From positions 1 to 23,034 of the IMG/VR virus record IMGVR_UViG_3300017744_000172: a DNA stretch of 23,034 bases. One strand, given 5' to 3'. The notes under the pieces were generated by a model. That model did no database searches and was not told the origin of the DNA. It saw only the letters and a list, made by a program, of their open reading frames with translations. A program made the translations under genes and the position numbers. The DNA is from a virus. Positions 5,552 to 13,468 of the stretch are shown piece after piece. Each line of letters starts with the position of its first letter. The stretch's first letter is position 1.

Positions 5552-7408
5552 ATGGAGTTAAGTAATAAAATATTATCAGATATAACAGTATATATGAAGT
5601 ACGCTAAATGGCGTGAATTAGATTGGAGAAGAGAAACTTGGGATGAGATTTGCGATAGAAATATGCAAATGCACATTAAGAAATATCCTGAGTTAAAGTC
5701 AGACATAGAGATGGTGTATGCCCTTCATGTAAAGACTAGAAAGATTCTTCCCTCTATGAGGTCATTTCAGTTTGCAGGTAAGTCAGTAGAGATTTCACCT
5801 AACCGTATATACAATTGTGCATATATGCCTGTTGATGACATTGCCTGTTTTTCAGAAGCAATGTTCTTATTACTTGGTGGAACAGGAGTAGGTTATTCTG
5901 TTCAAAGACATCATGTAATTAAATTACCAGAAATTAGATTACCTAACCCTAACAGAACAAGAAAGATAGTTATCGAAGATTCTATTATGGGATGGGCTGA
6001 TGCAATCAAAGATTTGTTCCGTTCATATACAGGAGAGTTAACACAAACACCTAGGTTCATTTATGATGATATTAGACCTAAAGGTGCAAGACTAAAAACA
6101 AGTGGTGGTAAAGCGCCCGGAGCAGCGCCTTTAAAGAAAGCAATGGTTATTATTGAAGGTATTCTTCAGAATAAGACTAACGGTAGTTATCTTACTCCTT
6201 TAGAATGCCATGATATATTATGTCATATTGCTGATGCAGTATTATCTGGCGGTATCAGACGAGCAGCAATGATTAGTTTGTTTAGTGCTGATGATTCATC
6301 AATGATTAATTGTAAAGCAGGTCATTTCTGGGAGACTAACCCTCAGAGAGCAAGAGCAAACAATTCAGCAGTAATTCAAAGACATAAGATAAAGAAAGAT
6401 TTCTTTCTTGATTTATGGAAAAAGATAGAAGAAGGTGGTTCAGGAGAACCCGGAGTTTATTTCACTAATGACAAAGATTGGGGAACAAACCCCTGCTGCG
6501 AGATAGGATTAAGACCGTATCAATTCTGCAACTTGACTGAATTAAATACTTCTAATATAGAAAGTCAACAAGACTTTGAAGAAAGAGCATTAGCAGCAAC
6601 CTTCTTAGGAACATTACAAGCAGGTTATACTGATTTCCATTACCTTAGAGATATATGGAAAGAAACTACTGAAAGAGATGCTTTACTTGGAGTTTCAATG
6701 ACAGGTTTAGCAAGCAATAAAGTATCTAATTTAGATATAGTAGGTGTAGTTCATAAGATGAAAGCATACAATGCTGAGATTGCAGAAAAGATAGGAATAA
6801 ACCCTGCTGCAAGATTAACTTGTGTTAAACCATCAGGAACAGCATCATGTGTATTAGGCACATCGAGTGGTATTCATGCTTGGCATTCTGCTTATTATAT
6901 TAGAAGAGTGCGAGTTAAAGACAATGAACCTATTTGTAAATATTTAGTAGACAACCATCCTGAATTAGTTCAGAGAGATGTATTTGATGCAGAAGGTCAT
7001 GTTATAGAAATACCTCAGAATGCTCCTGCGGGTGCGCTAACAGTAGATGATGAAGATTCGTTTATGTTCCTTGAAAGAGTAAAACACGCATCAACACATT
7101 GGGTTCAACCCGGCCATTCAGACGGTCAGAATAGCCACAATGTTTCTGCTACTGTTTATATTAAAGAAGAAGATTGGGATGCAGTAGGAGAATGGATGTG
7201 GCAGAATAGACATTTCTATAATGGTTTATCTTGTTTCCCTGAGAATCAAAAATATGCACAGGCTCCATTTGAGAAATGCAGTAAAGAAGTATACGATAAG
7301 ATGATGCAATCTTTGAAGAATGTAGATTTAACTCAAATTATTGAACATGATGATTCTTCTGATTTCGGGAATGACCCTGCTTGTGCGGGTGGTGCTTGTG
7401 AAATCTAA
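5552..7408 (+). CDS. Class II (adenosylcobalamin-dependent) ribonucleotide reductase, monomeric type
   Basis: This enzyme reduces ribonucleotides to deoxyribonucleotides using a cobalamin-generated thiyl radical. The 618-residue sequence has the signature order of monomeric ribonucleoside-triphosphate reductases. R-I-Y-N-C places the first redox Cys at 89, and L-L-G-G-T-G-V-G-Y-S-V-Q-R lies at 107-119. N-P-C-C-E holds Asn313, the candidate thiyl Cys315 and Glu317, and F-C-N-L places the partner Cys at 326, eleven residues after Cys315 as expected. P-S-G-T-A-S follows at 427-432, and a C-terminal Cys611-x4-Cys616 pair can re-reduce the active site. It is shorter than the roughly 740-residue Lactobacillus enzyme, mainly in the N-terminal half. 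Class II enzymes need no radical-carrying partner gene, and none is seen. Confidence 0.92.
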   Translation: MELSNKILSDITVYMKYAKWRELDWRRETWDEICDRNMQMHIKKYPELKSDIEMVYALHVKTRKILPSMRSFQFAGKSVEISPNRIYNCAYMPVDDIACFSEAMFLLLGGTGVGYSVQRHHVIKLPEIRLPNPNRTRKIVIEDSIMGWADAIKDLFRSYTGELTQTPRFIYDDIRPKGARLKTSGGKAPGAAPLKKAMVIIEGILQNKTNGSYLTPLECHDILCHIADAVLSGGIRRAAMISLFSADDSSMINCKAGHFWETNPQRARANNSAVIQRHKIKKDFFLDLWKKIEEGGSGEPGVYFTNDKDWGTNPCCEIGLRPYQFCNLTELNTSNIESQQDFEERALAATFLGTLQAGYTDFHYLRDIWKETTERDALLGVSMTGLASNKVSNLDIVGVVHKMKAYNAEIAEKIGINPAARLTCVKPSGTASCVLGTSSGIHAWHSAYYIRRVRVKDNEPICKYLVDNHPELVQRDVFDAEGHVIEIPQNAPAGALTVDDEDSFMFLERVKHASTHWVQPGHSDGQNSHNVSATVYIKEEDWDAVGEWMWQNRHFYNGLSCFPENQKYAQAPFEKCSKEVYDKMMQSLKNVDLTQIIEHDDSSDFGNDPACAGGACEI

Positions 7409-7739
7409 ATATCCGATAACAAGTATTAAAGAATTAGAAATGATAAAGGAAGATTTGATAGCAGTTTGTTCTACTATCGAAACTGTCCTACCTACATTAT
7501 CTTCTAGATATCAAGGAAGAAGTTATTCCTATGTAGATAAAAGAACAGCCTTGCTCGCTGTTAATCGAGCAATAGAGGACACTGTTAAAGGTGAACTTGA
7601 CGTTACAAATCTCTTACGTTATTTGCGTAGACTTTTTATAGTAAGTGGAAAGGTTACAAATGACGAAGAGTTTGATAAGTTTTTAGTTGAGATGTATCAA
7701 CTAGCCAAATATAAAGAAGTGAATAAAGATGAAATGTAA
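7398..7739 (+). CDS. Unknown helical protein
   Basis: I choose the GTG at 7398, which overlaps the end of the reductase gene and follows GGTGG, rather than an in-frame ATG further inside the reductase gene; an ATG at 7440 is a third option. The 113-residue product is mostly helical, with a central basic stretch (L-L-R-Y-L-R-R-L-F) and no recognised motif. Its stop overlaps the next start. Confidence 0.55.
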   Translation: MKSKYPITSIKELEMIKEDLIAVCSTIETVLPTLSSRYQGRSYSYVDKRTALLAVNRAIEDTVKGELDVTNLLRYLRRLFIVSGKVTNDEEFDKFLVEMYQLAKYKEVNKDEM

Positions 7740-8160
7740 ATGTGGTAATGAAAAGTTTATGCTAGAATGGGGTAAATTGAAATGTGCAGAATGTGGCACT
7801 AGACAATATATACGATATTCAGCAGAAGAACATAAAATAATGAAGAACGAAAAACACTATTTCTGGGCAGTATTAACGCCTAAGTTTATAGAAGCAAGAG
7901 ACAAGCACTTTCCTGAGATTGAGGATGATGTAATTATAAATATGTGTAAAGACATAGAAAAATATTACAAGGGCAAATGGCCTAAAGTGCATTGTAAAAC
8001 TACTGCAAGTAAGTGGAGAGGTAAACATATCTATTGGAGATATAAGTTTAATCCTCATAAAAAACGTGCAGAAGTAGTTATGAGTAATATAACAAATAGT
8101 GATAGAATACAAGATAGAAGAAAAGAAGAAGTTAAGTTTGTAACGGTGGATTTTAAATGA
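7729..8160 (+). CDS. Zinc-ribbon protein of unknown function
   Basis: The 143-residue product opens with a zinc ribbon: C-K-C-G at residues 3-6 and C-A-E-C-G at 19-23, separated by a short hairpin. Residues 30-143 are basic, rich in Trp and Tyr (K-W-R-G-K-H-I-Y-W-R-Y), and look like a mixed alpha/beta domain with a basic surface. Zinc ribbons of this form are common in archaeal transcription and primase-associated proteins, so nucleic-acid binding is likely. The family is not recognised. It is tightly coupled to both neighbours. Confidence 0.6.
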   Translation: MKCKCGNEKFMLEWGKLKCAECGTRQYIRYSAEEHKIMKNEKHYFWAVLTPKFIEARDKHFPEIEDDVIINMCKDIEKYYKGKWPKVHCKTTASKWRGKHIYWRYKFNPHKKRAEVVMSNITNSDRIQDRRKEEVKFVTVDFK

Positions 8161-8612
8161 ATGAAATGATAATATATAAAGAAAGTAGTAAAAGTAAATT
8201 GATAGCAGCATATAGACAGTATTTAAGAGATGAATTGAATATTAAAATCGAAGAAGAAAATGCTCGCAATAATAGTAAAAAGAGATTAGTAAATAAATAT
8301 ACTAATCTAAAAAGACCTGAAATAGATAGTAATCCTATATCTTGGAATAAGTTTAGAAGATTACCTAAATCAGCAATTGTAGTGCATTTGTTTATGGAAG
8401 GTTGTAATCCTGATTATGTATCTAATTTTGTTATGGAAAAGGAGTCTGCTGCTAAGGATGTAAAAGGTGCTATATTCTGTTTCCATTCTAAAGGTAAAGA
8501 TAGTAAAAAGGGATTCCATTGGTGTAATTCTAAATGTTGTGAGTCATATAAACATCAAACTTATACACGCTTTTTTACTAAAGGGGTGAAGATAAATGAC
8601 TCTTCCGTATGA
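8157..8612 (+). CDS. Unknown basic protein, possible HTH
   Basis: Residues 1-60 of this 151-residue protein are basic and helical. Residues about 72-100 (A-I-V-V-H-L-F-M-E-G, a turn, then Y-V-S-N-F-V-M-E) could form a helix-turn-helix of the kind that follows a leucine-rich first helix. The C-terminal part is cysteine- and histidine-rich (F-C-F-H, W-C-N-S-K-C-C) and may bind zinc. It overlaps the upstream gene by ATGA and the downstream gene by 17 bases. The function is unknown; DNA binding is the best guess. Confidence 0.5.
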   Translation: MNEMIIYKESSKSKLIAAYRQYLRDELNIKIEEENARNNSKKRLVNKYTNLKRPEIDSNPISWNKFRRLPKSAIVVHLFMEGCNPDYVSNFVMEKESAAKDVKGAIFCFHSKGKDSKKGFHWCNSKCCESYKHQTYTRFFTKGVKINDSSV

Positions 8613-9918
8613 ATATAACATAGAGTTTGTAATAAGACAGGTTGATGATAGTGGTAATACACACACCACTAAAACTAGGATTAAATCATCTTATGATATA
8701 CCACAAGCACAGAATTACTCAATGGAAGGACATCAACGTGTTCATCTTAAACTAGATGCTATCGGAAAGAAAAAAGGAGACCCTTTGATTATATCAATGG
8801 CTTCTCAAATAAGAAAGTTTTTTGGTTGGGGTACTAGAAGTAATTATGCATATGCTTCTGCTCCTGATATATTCAAAATACAGATTCATTTTGAAAATGG
8901 TGCTATGATGTTCATTGAAAAGAAATCACCGTATTACTATTTGATGGGTAATCGTCTCACTAAAAAGAATGTAATGATGCCATTGGCTAGAACAATATTC
9001 CATTCGTGCTTTGAGAAAGATTCTCTTAAGTTGACTGAATATATGTTTAAGATGATAGCATTACCTGAAAATGTTCAGTATGTTCTAGAAAATAGAACAC
9101 CTTATTGGTTTTTTGATACAGGAGAACCTGATGAATGGGGTCAAGTACATAGAACAAAAATTGAGGTCAGACTTAATACGAAAATGATTGCCACTCAAAA
9201 GGCTGCATTAGAAATATCAGATGGTGTATGGTGTCCAATTGATATTGATGACCTTGATAAGTTTGTTAACTATTATTATCATAATCATACTAGAGGTAAG
9301 AAATGGGCGTATAAATCTCCTAACAAGATTTGGGAAATGTTAGTAGGTACTGCTCCAACAGATGCTCAATCACATCTTATGTTAGAGTTTCTAAGACAGA
9401 ACAGAACTGATAAGATGGTTGAAGATAGAGCAAAGGAATTAATGAAAAGTCTAACTGTTAAATATCCTGATAGAATTAAAATATTAGAAGTACCTGCCAA
9501 AGAAGAAGGCAAGACAGCAGAAATTATGATAATTAAAGGTAAATTGATGGATTGGATTATTGTAGAGCAACCTTATAAAACTGCAACTCAAAAAGTTAAA
9601 ACTTATTCCTTTGTAAGTAAGGAATGTTTAAGCCATGAAATTAGTGAACCTGATGTACTTGAAGGTAGATGTAATTTCAAACAATTTGGTGCGCGTATAG
9701 GAATGGTAAAAGGGCCAATTTGTATTGATAACATCCATACTAATTCTAGTGTTGGAGACCAATATGCTGCTAGAGCATTAGCATTATTGAATGATAAAAT
9801 TACTGTTGATTTAGTATATACTATCAAAAAATATGTACCTGTAGTTTGTTATTCTGGTGAAGTAGAATCTAGACTTCCTGATAGTTTAGAAGGTATAGAT
9901 TGGAATGGGGTATTGTAA
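8596..9918 (+). CDS. Unknown 440-residue protein near the E1 gene
   Basis: No family is certain. Residues about 90-185 contain a strand pair, S-P-Y-Y-Y-L-M-G, a helix, then A-L-P-E-N-V and T-P-Y-W-F-F. This is loosely like the order seen in PRTRC system protein B, a family assigned to a divergent E2 group (Prok-E2_D). Near the C terminus G-P-I-C-I-D places Cys376 in a setting that recalls the G-x-I-C-L-D active-site strand of E2 enzymes. Neither likeness is strong, the protein is much larger than a typical E2, and the expected His-Pro-Asn motif is not seen. Its position, one gene before the E1-like gene, is what makes the idea worth noting. The alternative is an unknown structural or replication protein. 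Confidence 0.45.
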   Translation: MTLPYEYNIEFVIRQVDDSGNTHTTKTRIKSSYDIPQAQNYSMEGHQRVHLKLDAIGKKKGDPLIISMASQIRKFFGWGTRSNYAYASAPDIFKIQIHFENGAMMFIEKKSPYYYLMGNRLTKKNVMMPLARTIFHSCFEKDSLKLTEYMFKMIALPENVQYVLENRTPYWFFDTGEPDEWGQVHRTKIEVRLNTKMIATQKAALEISDGVWCPIDIDDLDKFVNYYYHNHTRGKKWAYKSPNKIWEMLVGTAPTDAQSHLMLEFLRQNRTDKMVEDRAKELMKSLTVKYPDRIKILEVPAKEEGKTAEIMIIKGKLMDWIIVEQPYKTATQKVKTYSFVSKECLSHEISEPDVLEGRCNFKQFGARIGMVKGPICIDNIHTNSSVGDQYAARALALLNDKITVDLVYTIKKYVPVVCYSGEVESRLPDSLEGIDWNGVL

Positions 9919-10829
9919 TGCAATGTATGGTGTGTAAAAGCCATAAAAATTATATTGATGATAGATTAGGAGAAAAGGTTTGTGTTGATTGTGGATATGT
10001 AATGGTATCTAATATATCAGAAGAAACTATTTCTCCTAATCTTCCTAACGATGAGTATAGATTGGGTGATAGAGGTAGTCTAGGTTCTCATATGTCTTTG
10101 GTTGGTAATCAATCTTTGATTAGAAAGTTGAAGAGAACACAAGATGTATTTTCTAAAAAACTAGACTCTAACTTAGTTAAAGGTCAAATGGAATGCAATA
10201 TGATTTTAAGTCCATGGCTTCCAAATAATAATCTTAAGGATAGAGTTCATTCATATTACAAGAGATTCTACTCAGATAGATATACTTGGAGATATACTAT
10301 CTCAGTTAGAGCAACAGCATTAGTATTCTTAGTTTTGAGAGAAAATGGTATTCCTATATCTATTTCTCAATTGTCTAAAGATAACAATGAAGATAAGTTT
10401 AGAGTATCAAAAGCAGTCAGGTACTTTGCTAGACAAATAAACAAACCTTGGTTATTGCATCAAGTGTCTGTTGATAGTTGGGCTGATAAAGTAGCACAGG
10501 ATTTGTTTAGTAACAATAAATTAATTGATGAATCAAGTTTTAGAAACGACTTAAGAGTTGTAACACAATATGTAAGTCAGATAATATCTGATAGAGGATT
10601 GTATTTCTCTAAAGGACACATGGCTTCATGCGTGTGGATAACCTGTTTGTTAAGAACAACAGGTTCATGGCCTGAGTTTACTCAAGCCGAGATTGCTAAT
10701 AGTTGTAAATGTGGAACATTAACAATTAGAAACAATAATAATAGCATATATAATATGTTAGCAGTAAACAAAAAAATGCTTAAAGCATTAACCGTAAACA
10801 ATTTTGTAGCAGGTGTAAGATATGAATAA
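9918..10829 (+). CDS. TFIIB-like transcription initiation factor
   Basis: TFB binds the TBP-promoter complex and recruits archaeal RNA polymerase. This 303-residue protein opens with a zinc ribbon (Cys3, Cys6, Cys22, Cys25). A linker at about 30-75 is where the B-reader would lie (D-R-G-S-L-G-S at about 51-57). Two helical repeats of about 90 residues follow and fit the cyclin-like core; the first includes S-V-R-A-T-A-L-V-F-L-V and the second K-G-H-M-A-S-C-V-W-I. The ATG at 9918 overlaps the upstream stop (TAATG) and begins just before the ribbon; an earlier in-frame ATG at 9900 lies inside the upstream gene. The length matches archaeal TFBs but the core is divergent. A virus-encoded TFB could redirect host polymerase. 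Confidence 0.8.
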   Translation: MQCMVCKSHKNYIDDRLGEKVCVDCGYVMVSNISEETISPNLPNDEYRLGDRGSLGSHMSLVGNQSLIRKLKRTQDVFSKKLDSNLVKGQMECNMILSPWLPNNNLKDRVHSYYKRFYSDRYTWRYTISVRATALVFLVLRENGIPISISQLSKDNNEDKFRVSKAVRYFARQINKPWLLHQVSVDSWADKVAQDLFSNNKLIDESSFRNDLRVVTQYVSQIISDRGLYFSKGHMASCVWITCLLRTTGSWPEFTQAEIANSCKCGTLTIRNNNNSIYNMLAVNKKMLKALTVNNFVAGVRYE

Positions 10830-11421
10830 AAAAGAAGAAAAAAGAAAGATATTAATAATAGGCGTAGGTGGAATAGGGAGTTACTTGACTCCTTTATTAC
10901 ATAAAACAGGGTTGTATGATTTACATATTGCCGACCCTGATATTGTTGAAGAAAAGAATCTGTATTATCAGAACTTTAACACAAGTCACTTAGGAAAAAA
11001 GAAAGTAAATTGTATTGTTGAACATGATGTCTTAGGTTTAAGACACATATATCCAATATTAACTGATAGTCAATTAGAAGGTGGATATGATTTAATAATA
11101 TGTTGTGCAGATAACCTAGACGCAAGACGTTTAGTTTATAGGCAAGGGTTTGGAGATAATGCAAAGACTATGTGGTTGGATTTGAGAGCGCAAGGTAGAA
11201 ATGGTGCATTGATTAGTTGTCTTGCAGACCCTAAGTTTTCAGATACTTTCTTAGCAGGTGAAGAGGGTTCGTTTAGTTGTCAAGGTGCATCATTTAATGA
11301 TACAACTCAGAAACAAAACTTACACTTTACTCATGTAGCAATAGCGGGTATTGGAGCGCAATGGATTCAAAGATTCTTCAATGAAGAACAAGTAAAAGAT
11401 AAAATGGTAATAAATATATGA
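10822..11421 (+). CDS. E1-like (ThiF/MoeB/UBA superfamily) adenylating enzyme
   Basis: E1-like enzymes adenylate the C-terminal glycine of a ubiquitin-like protein and often pass it to a cysteine. The 199-residue product has a Rossmann nucleotide-binding start, G-V-G-G-I-G-S at 14-20. It also has A-D-P-D at 37-40 with an acidic ribose-binding residue, N-L-Y-Y-Q-N-F at 46-52, a lysine-rich G-K-K-K at 58-61 and I-I-C-C-A-D-N at 92-98 before A-R-R. Cys153 in S-F-S-C-Q lies where ThiF/E1 proteins carry their catalytic cysteine. The CxxC zinc pairs of MoeB/UbaA are absent. The size matches the compact ThiF proteins of PRTRC-type and phage cassettes. It overlaps the TFB gene by eight bases. Confidence 0.85.
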   Translation: MNKKEEKRKILIIGVGGIGSYLTPLLHKTGLYDLHIADPDIVEEKNLYYQNFNTSHLGKKKVNCIVEHDVLGLRHIYPILTDSQLEGGYDLIICCADNLDARRLVYRQGFGDNAKTMWLDLRAQGRNGALISCLADPKFSDTFLAGEEGSFSCQGASFNDTTQKQNLHFTHVAIAGIGAQWIQRFFNEEQVKDKMVINI

Positions 11422-11431
11422 AGGTGATTAA

Positions 11432-12019
11432 ATGAGAGGAAAAACGTGGACAGAAGAAGAAAAAACAACAATGATGAACTTAGCAATGTCAACTAATATG
11501 ACAACACAAGAAGTAACAGATATGTTGAATGAAAGATATAATAACAAGAGAACAACTAAATCTGTGGAATCTAAAAAGAATAGAGTCCTAGAAGAATTAG
11601 GTGTGATTGATAAGAAAACAAAAGATGTGAATGTAATGACAAAAATAGAAAACAGAAACTCTAGAAAAGGTTGGACAACAGCAGAGGATAGAGTATTAAT
11701 AGATGAATGGACAGCAGAAAAAAGAAAGCAAGAGAAAATTGCCACTAAATTGGGTAGAAGTGTAGGTTCTTGTGCTTCTAGGATTTGGAGAATAAAAAAG
11801 AATCCTCAGTATTTTCATGCTTTATTAGATGGAGCAACTGTAAATCTACATCAGATAGAAATGACAGGAGATATGAGTGTTCGTTCTGAGTATGACTTAA
11901 CAGATAACACTCTTTTAGATAGAAGTTATAGATGGCTTAAAACAAGAAAAGAAAGAAAGCAACGCAAAAGAAAAGAAAAAATAGAAAGAAAAATAAATAA
12001 ACTAAGAGGTAGATTATAA
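11432..12019 (+). CDS. Protein with two Myb/SANT-like domains
   Basis: The 195-residue product has two three-helix DNA-binding units. The first, at residues 6-52 (W-T-E-E-E-K start, T-T-Q-E-V in the second helix), is followed by a linker. The second, at 80-122 (W-T-T-A-E-D-x-x-L-I, then K-I-A-T-K-L-G-R-S and a basic recognition helix), is more typical. The C terminus (165-195) is an extremely basic helix, suited to binding DNA or RNA nonspecifically. The second domain is clearly similar to the domain that begins the next gene, so duplication within this cluster is likely. AAGGTGATTAA gives a clear ribosome-binding site. It probably regulates transcription or packages DNA; the target is unknown. 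Confidence 0.65.
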   Translation: MRGKTWTEEEKTTMMNLAMSTNMTTQEVTDMLNERYNNKRTTKSVESKKNRVLEELGVIDKKTKDVNVMTKIENRNSRKGWTTAEDRVLIDEWTAEKRKQEKIATKLGRSVGSCASRIWRIKKNPQYFHALLDGATVNLHQIEMTGDMSVRSEYDLTDNTLLDRSYRWLKTRKERKQRKRKEKIERKINKLRGRL

Positions 12020-12501
12020 TGGCAAAATGGACAAAAGATGAAGAAGAAGAATTGATACAAGGTTGGCCTGTTAAAGAGCATAGAGACTCAATAGCAGAAG
12101 AACTTGGTAGAAGTAAAGCGGCTTGCGCTGCACGTTATCGCAAGTTGATTAAAGAAACACCTGCAAAAGATTTGACAGGCGATGCTTATGTTGAAAAGAT
12201 TCGACAGATGAAAGAAGAAGTAGTTGAAGAAGTTAAAGAAGCAATTACTCCAACAAAAGCGGCACAAGAAATTAGTGAAAAGATAACTGAAATCATAGAA
12301 CAAAATGAAGCAGAGTTAGTAGCAACTAATGGTAAACTGAAAGAAGTCAAAGAAGAATTGAAGGAAGAACAAATTAGTAATGTGATTGAAGTAATGCAAG
12401 AAAACAAAGTAGAACCTACTAGAAAAGGTAGTGGTTTCGCTATAAAACTACTACTGTTAGTAGGTCTTTGTGCTACTGTATATTGGATGTGGATGCAATG
12501 A
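12019..12501 (+). CDS. Tail-anchored Myb/SANT-like protein with coiled coil
   Basis: This 160-residue protein joins three parts. Residues 4-45 form a Myb/SANT-like domain (W-T-K-D-E-E-E-x-L-I, S-I-A-E-E-L-G-R-S, A-A-R-Y-R-K-L). Residues 55-130 form a long charged coiled coil. Residues 140-158 are a hydrophobic helix (A-I-K-L-L-L-L-V-G-L-C-A-T-V), ended by W-M-W-M-Q at the C terminus. The order implies a tail-anchored protein with its DNA-binding end in the cytoplasm. The start overlaps the previous stop (TAATG), and the end overlaps the JAB gene (ATGA). A role in attaching the genome to the membrane is inferred from architecture only. Confidence 0.65.
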   Translation: MAKWTKDEEEELIQGWPVKEHRDSIAEELGRSKAACAARYRKLIKETPAKDLTGDAYVEKIRQMKEEVVEEVKEAITPTKAAQEISEKITEIIEQNEAELVATNGKLKEVKEELKEEQISNVIEVMQENKVEPTRKGSGFAIKLLLLVGLCATVYWMWMQ

Positions 12502-13037
12502 GTAGTTGTGATTGCTGTAAAGACGGTGAGTTAGAAGTGGAAACCCCAGATTCAGGACTTGCTAAACATATTATGAATAAAGATATTGAATATGACACAC
12601 AGGTAGTTATAGAAGATTGGAAAGAACAGATAGAAGAGTCTTATGGATATGATTGGAATATTAAGTTCCACCAAAAGATTTGGGAAATGTCATTGACTGC
12701 TTTTGATAAGCCTAGAGAGGTTCAAGTGGTTATTGATAAAAACCAAAAACTGTTTATTAGTGTAGGTGATGGTAGTTTTGTTTCCTTTGATGGACAAGAA
12801 GGTGCATTGAAAGGAATGAAGTTGCCTTTGCGTGAATGGATTCATACACATCCGTTTGGACAAGCCTATTTCTCAGGAACAGACTTAAGAACTATTTCTA
12901 TATGGGAACGTTATCTAGACTCAGCAACAGTCATAGGTAAAGACGAGGAAATGAAAATATTCTTTAGAGTTGGTAACAATGGTGAACACTTTCAAGAATA
13001 CTCTCAATATGCTTGGGTAGGAGATGAAGAAGAATGA
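12498..13037 (+). CDS. JAB/JAMM (MPN) domain metalloprotease
   Basis: JAMM peptidases cut after the C-terminal glycines of ubiquitin-like proteins. The start at 12498 overlaps the previous stop as ATGA. Residues 116-129 spell H-T-H-P-F-G-x5-S-x-x-D, an exact H-x-H-x10-D zinc-binding signature with the usual Pro119 and Ser126. The upstream catalytic Glu is probably Glu63 or Glu74. The preceding strands, with G-D-G-S-F-V-S at 90-96, fit the MPN core. The N terminus is cysteine-rich (C-D-C-C at 4-7), an addition I do not recognise from the family. Encoded with a Ubl and an E1, it most likely trims the Ubl (removing its final Cys) or deconjugates it. Phage tail JAB proteins are the alternative parallel, but no tail genes are nearby. 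Confidence 0.85.
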   Translation: MSSCDCCKDGELEVETPDSGLAKHIMNKDIEYDTQVVIEDWKEQIEESYGYDWNIKFHQKIWEMSLTAFDKPREVQVVIDKNQKLFISVGDGSFVSFDGQEGALKGMKLPLREWIHTHPFGQAYFSGTDLRTISIWERYLDSATVIGKDEEMKIFFRVGNNGEHFQEYSQYAWVGDEEE

Positions 13038-13468
13038 TAAGAAGCGTAGTTGTATTAATGATATTATCTACATTACTAGCAGGGTGTGCTGATGCAATAC
13101 CTGATATACCTAGTGATGATGAAGTAATAGTGACAGAATGGACAACATTAACAGGTAATTTTACTATGTTAATTGATGATACCAATAATTCTACATATGA
13201 GACTGTAGTTATAGGCAACAGTAGCAAGTGGTTAGTTGTTGAATCTTTTAATTACACAGCAACTCATTTGAGTTTTATAGTAAATAATAATACTGTTATA
13301 TTTAATAATTATACCTTTGATAATATAGGATTCATTTCTCAAAATGGATTATTGTTTCATCAAGGACACGCACCTAACTATGGACAGGCTGAATTGTTTT
13401 TCCCTGCGTTTCCTTATGATATAACTGTTGAATATACAGTAGTGTTTAGAACGGTGAATGGTAGATGA
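13034..13468 (+). CDS. Secreted lipoprotein with many N-glycosylation sequons
   Basis: Residues 1-18 form a lipoprotein signal peptide: a short basic start, a hydrophobic core and L-L-A-G-C with Cys18 as the likely lipid-attachment site. The mature part (about 126 residues) is polar and beta-strand-rich. It carries seven N-x-S/T sequons within roughly 70 residues (NFT, NNS, NST, NSS, NYT, NNT, NYT), far more than chance gives in the other genes here. It would sit on the outside of the cell membrane and be heavily glycosylated by the archaeal host. Surface exclusion, host recognition or an envelope role are possible. I recognise no family. Confidence 0.65.
   Translation: MIRSVVVLMILSTLLAGCADAIPDIPSDDEVIVTEWTTLTGNFTMLIDDTNNSTYETVVIGNSSKWLVVESFNYTATHLSFIVNNNTVIFNNYTFDNIGFISQNGLLFHQGHAPNYGQAELFFPAFPYDITVEYTVVFRTVNGR

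Noticed and set aside
7341-7397. Start of the post-reductase gene well inside the reductase
   Set aside because: It would need 68 bases of overlap with no ribosome-binding site; GTG 7398 after GGTGG fits better.
8596-9918. Archaeo-eukaryotic primase
   Set aside because: The acidic hhhDhD pair and the following SGxGxH-type motif are not found in this protein.
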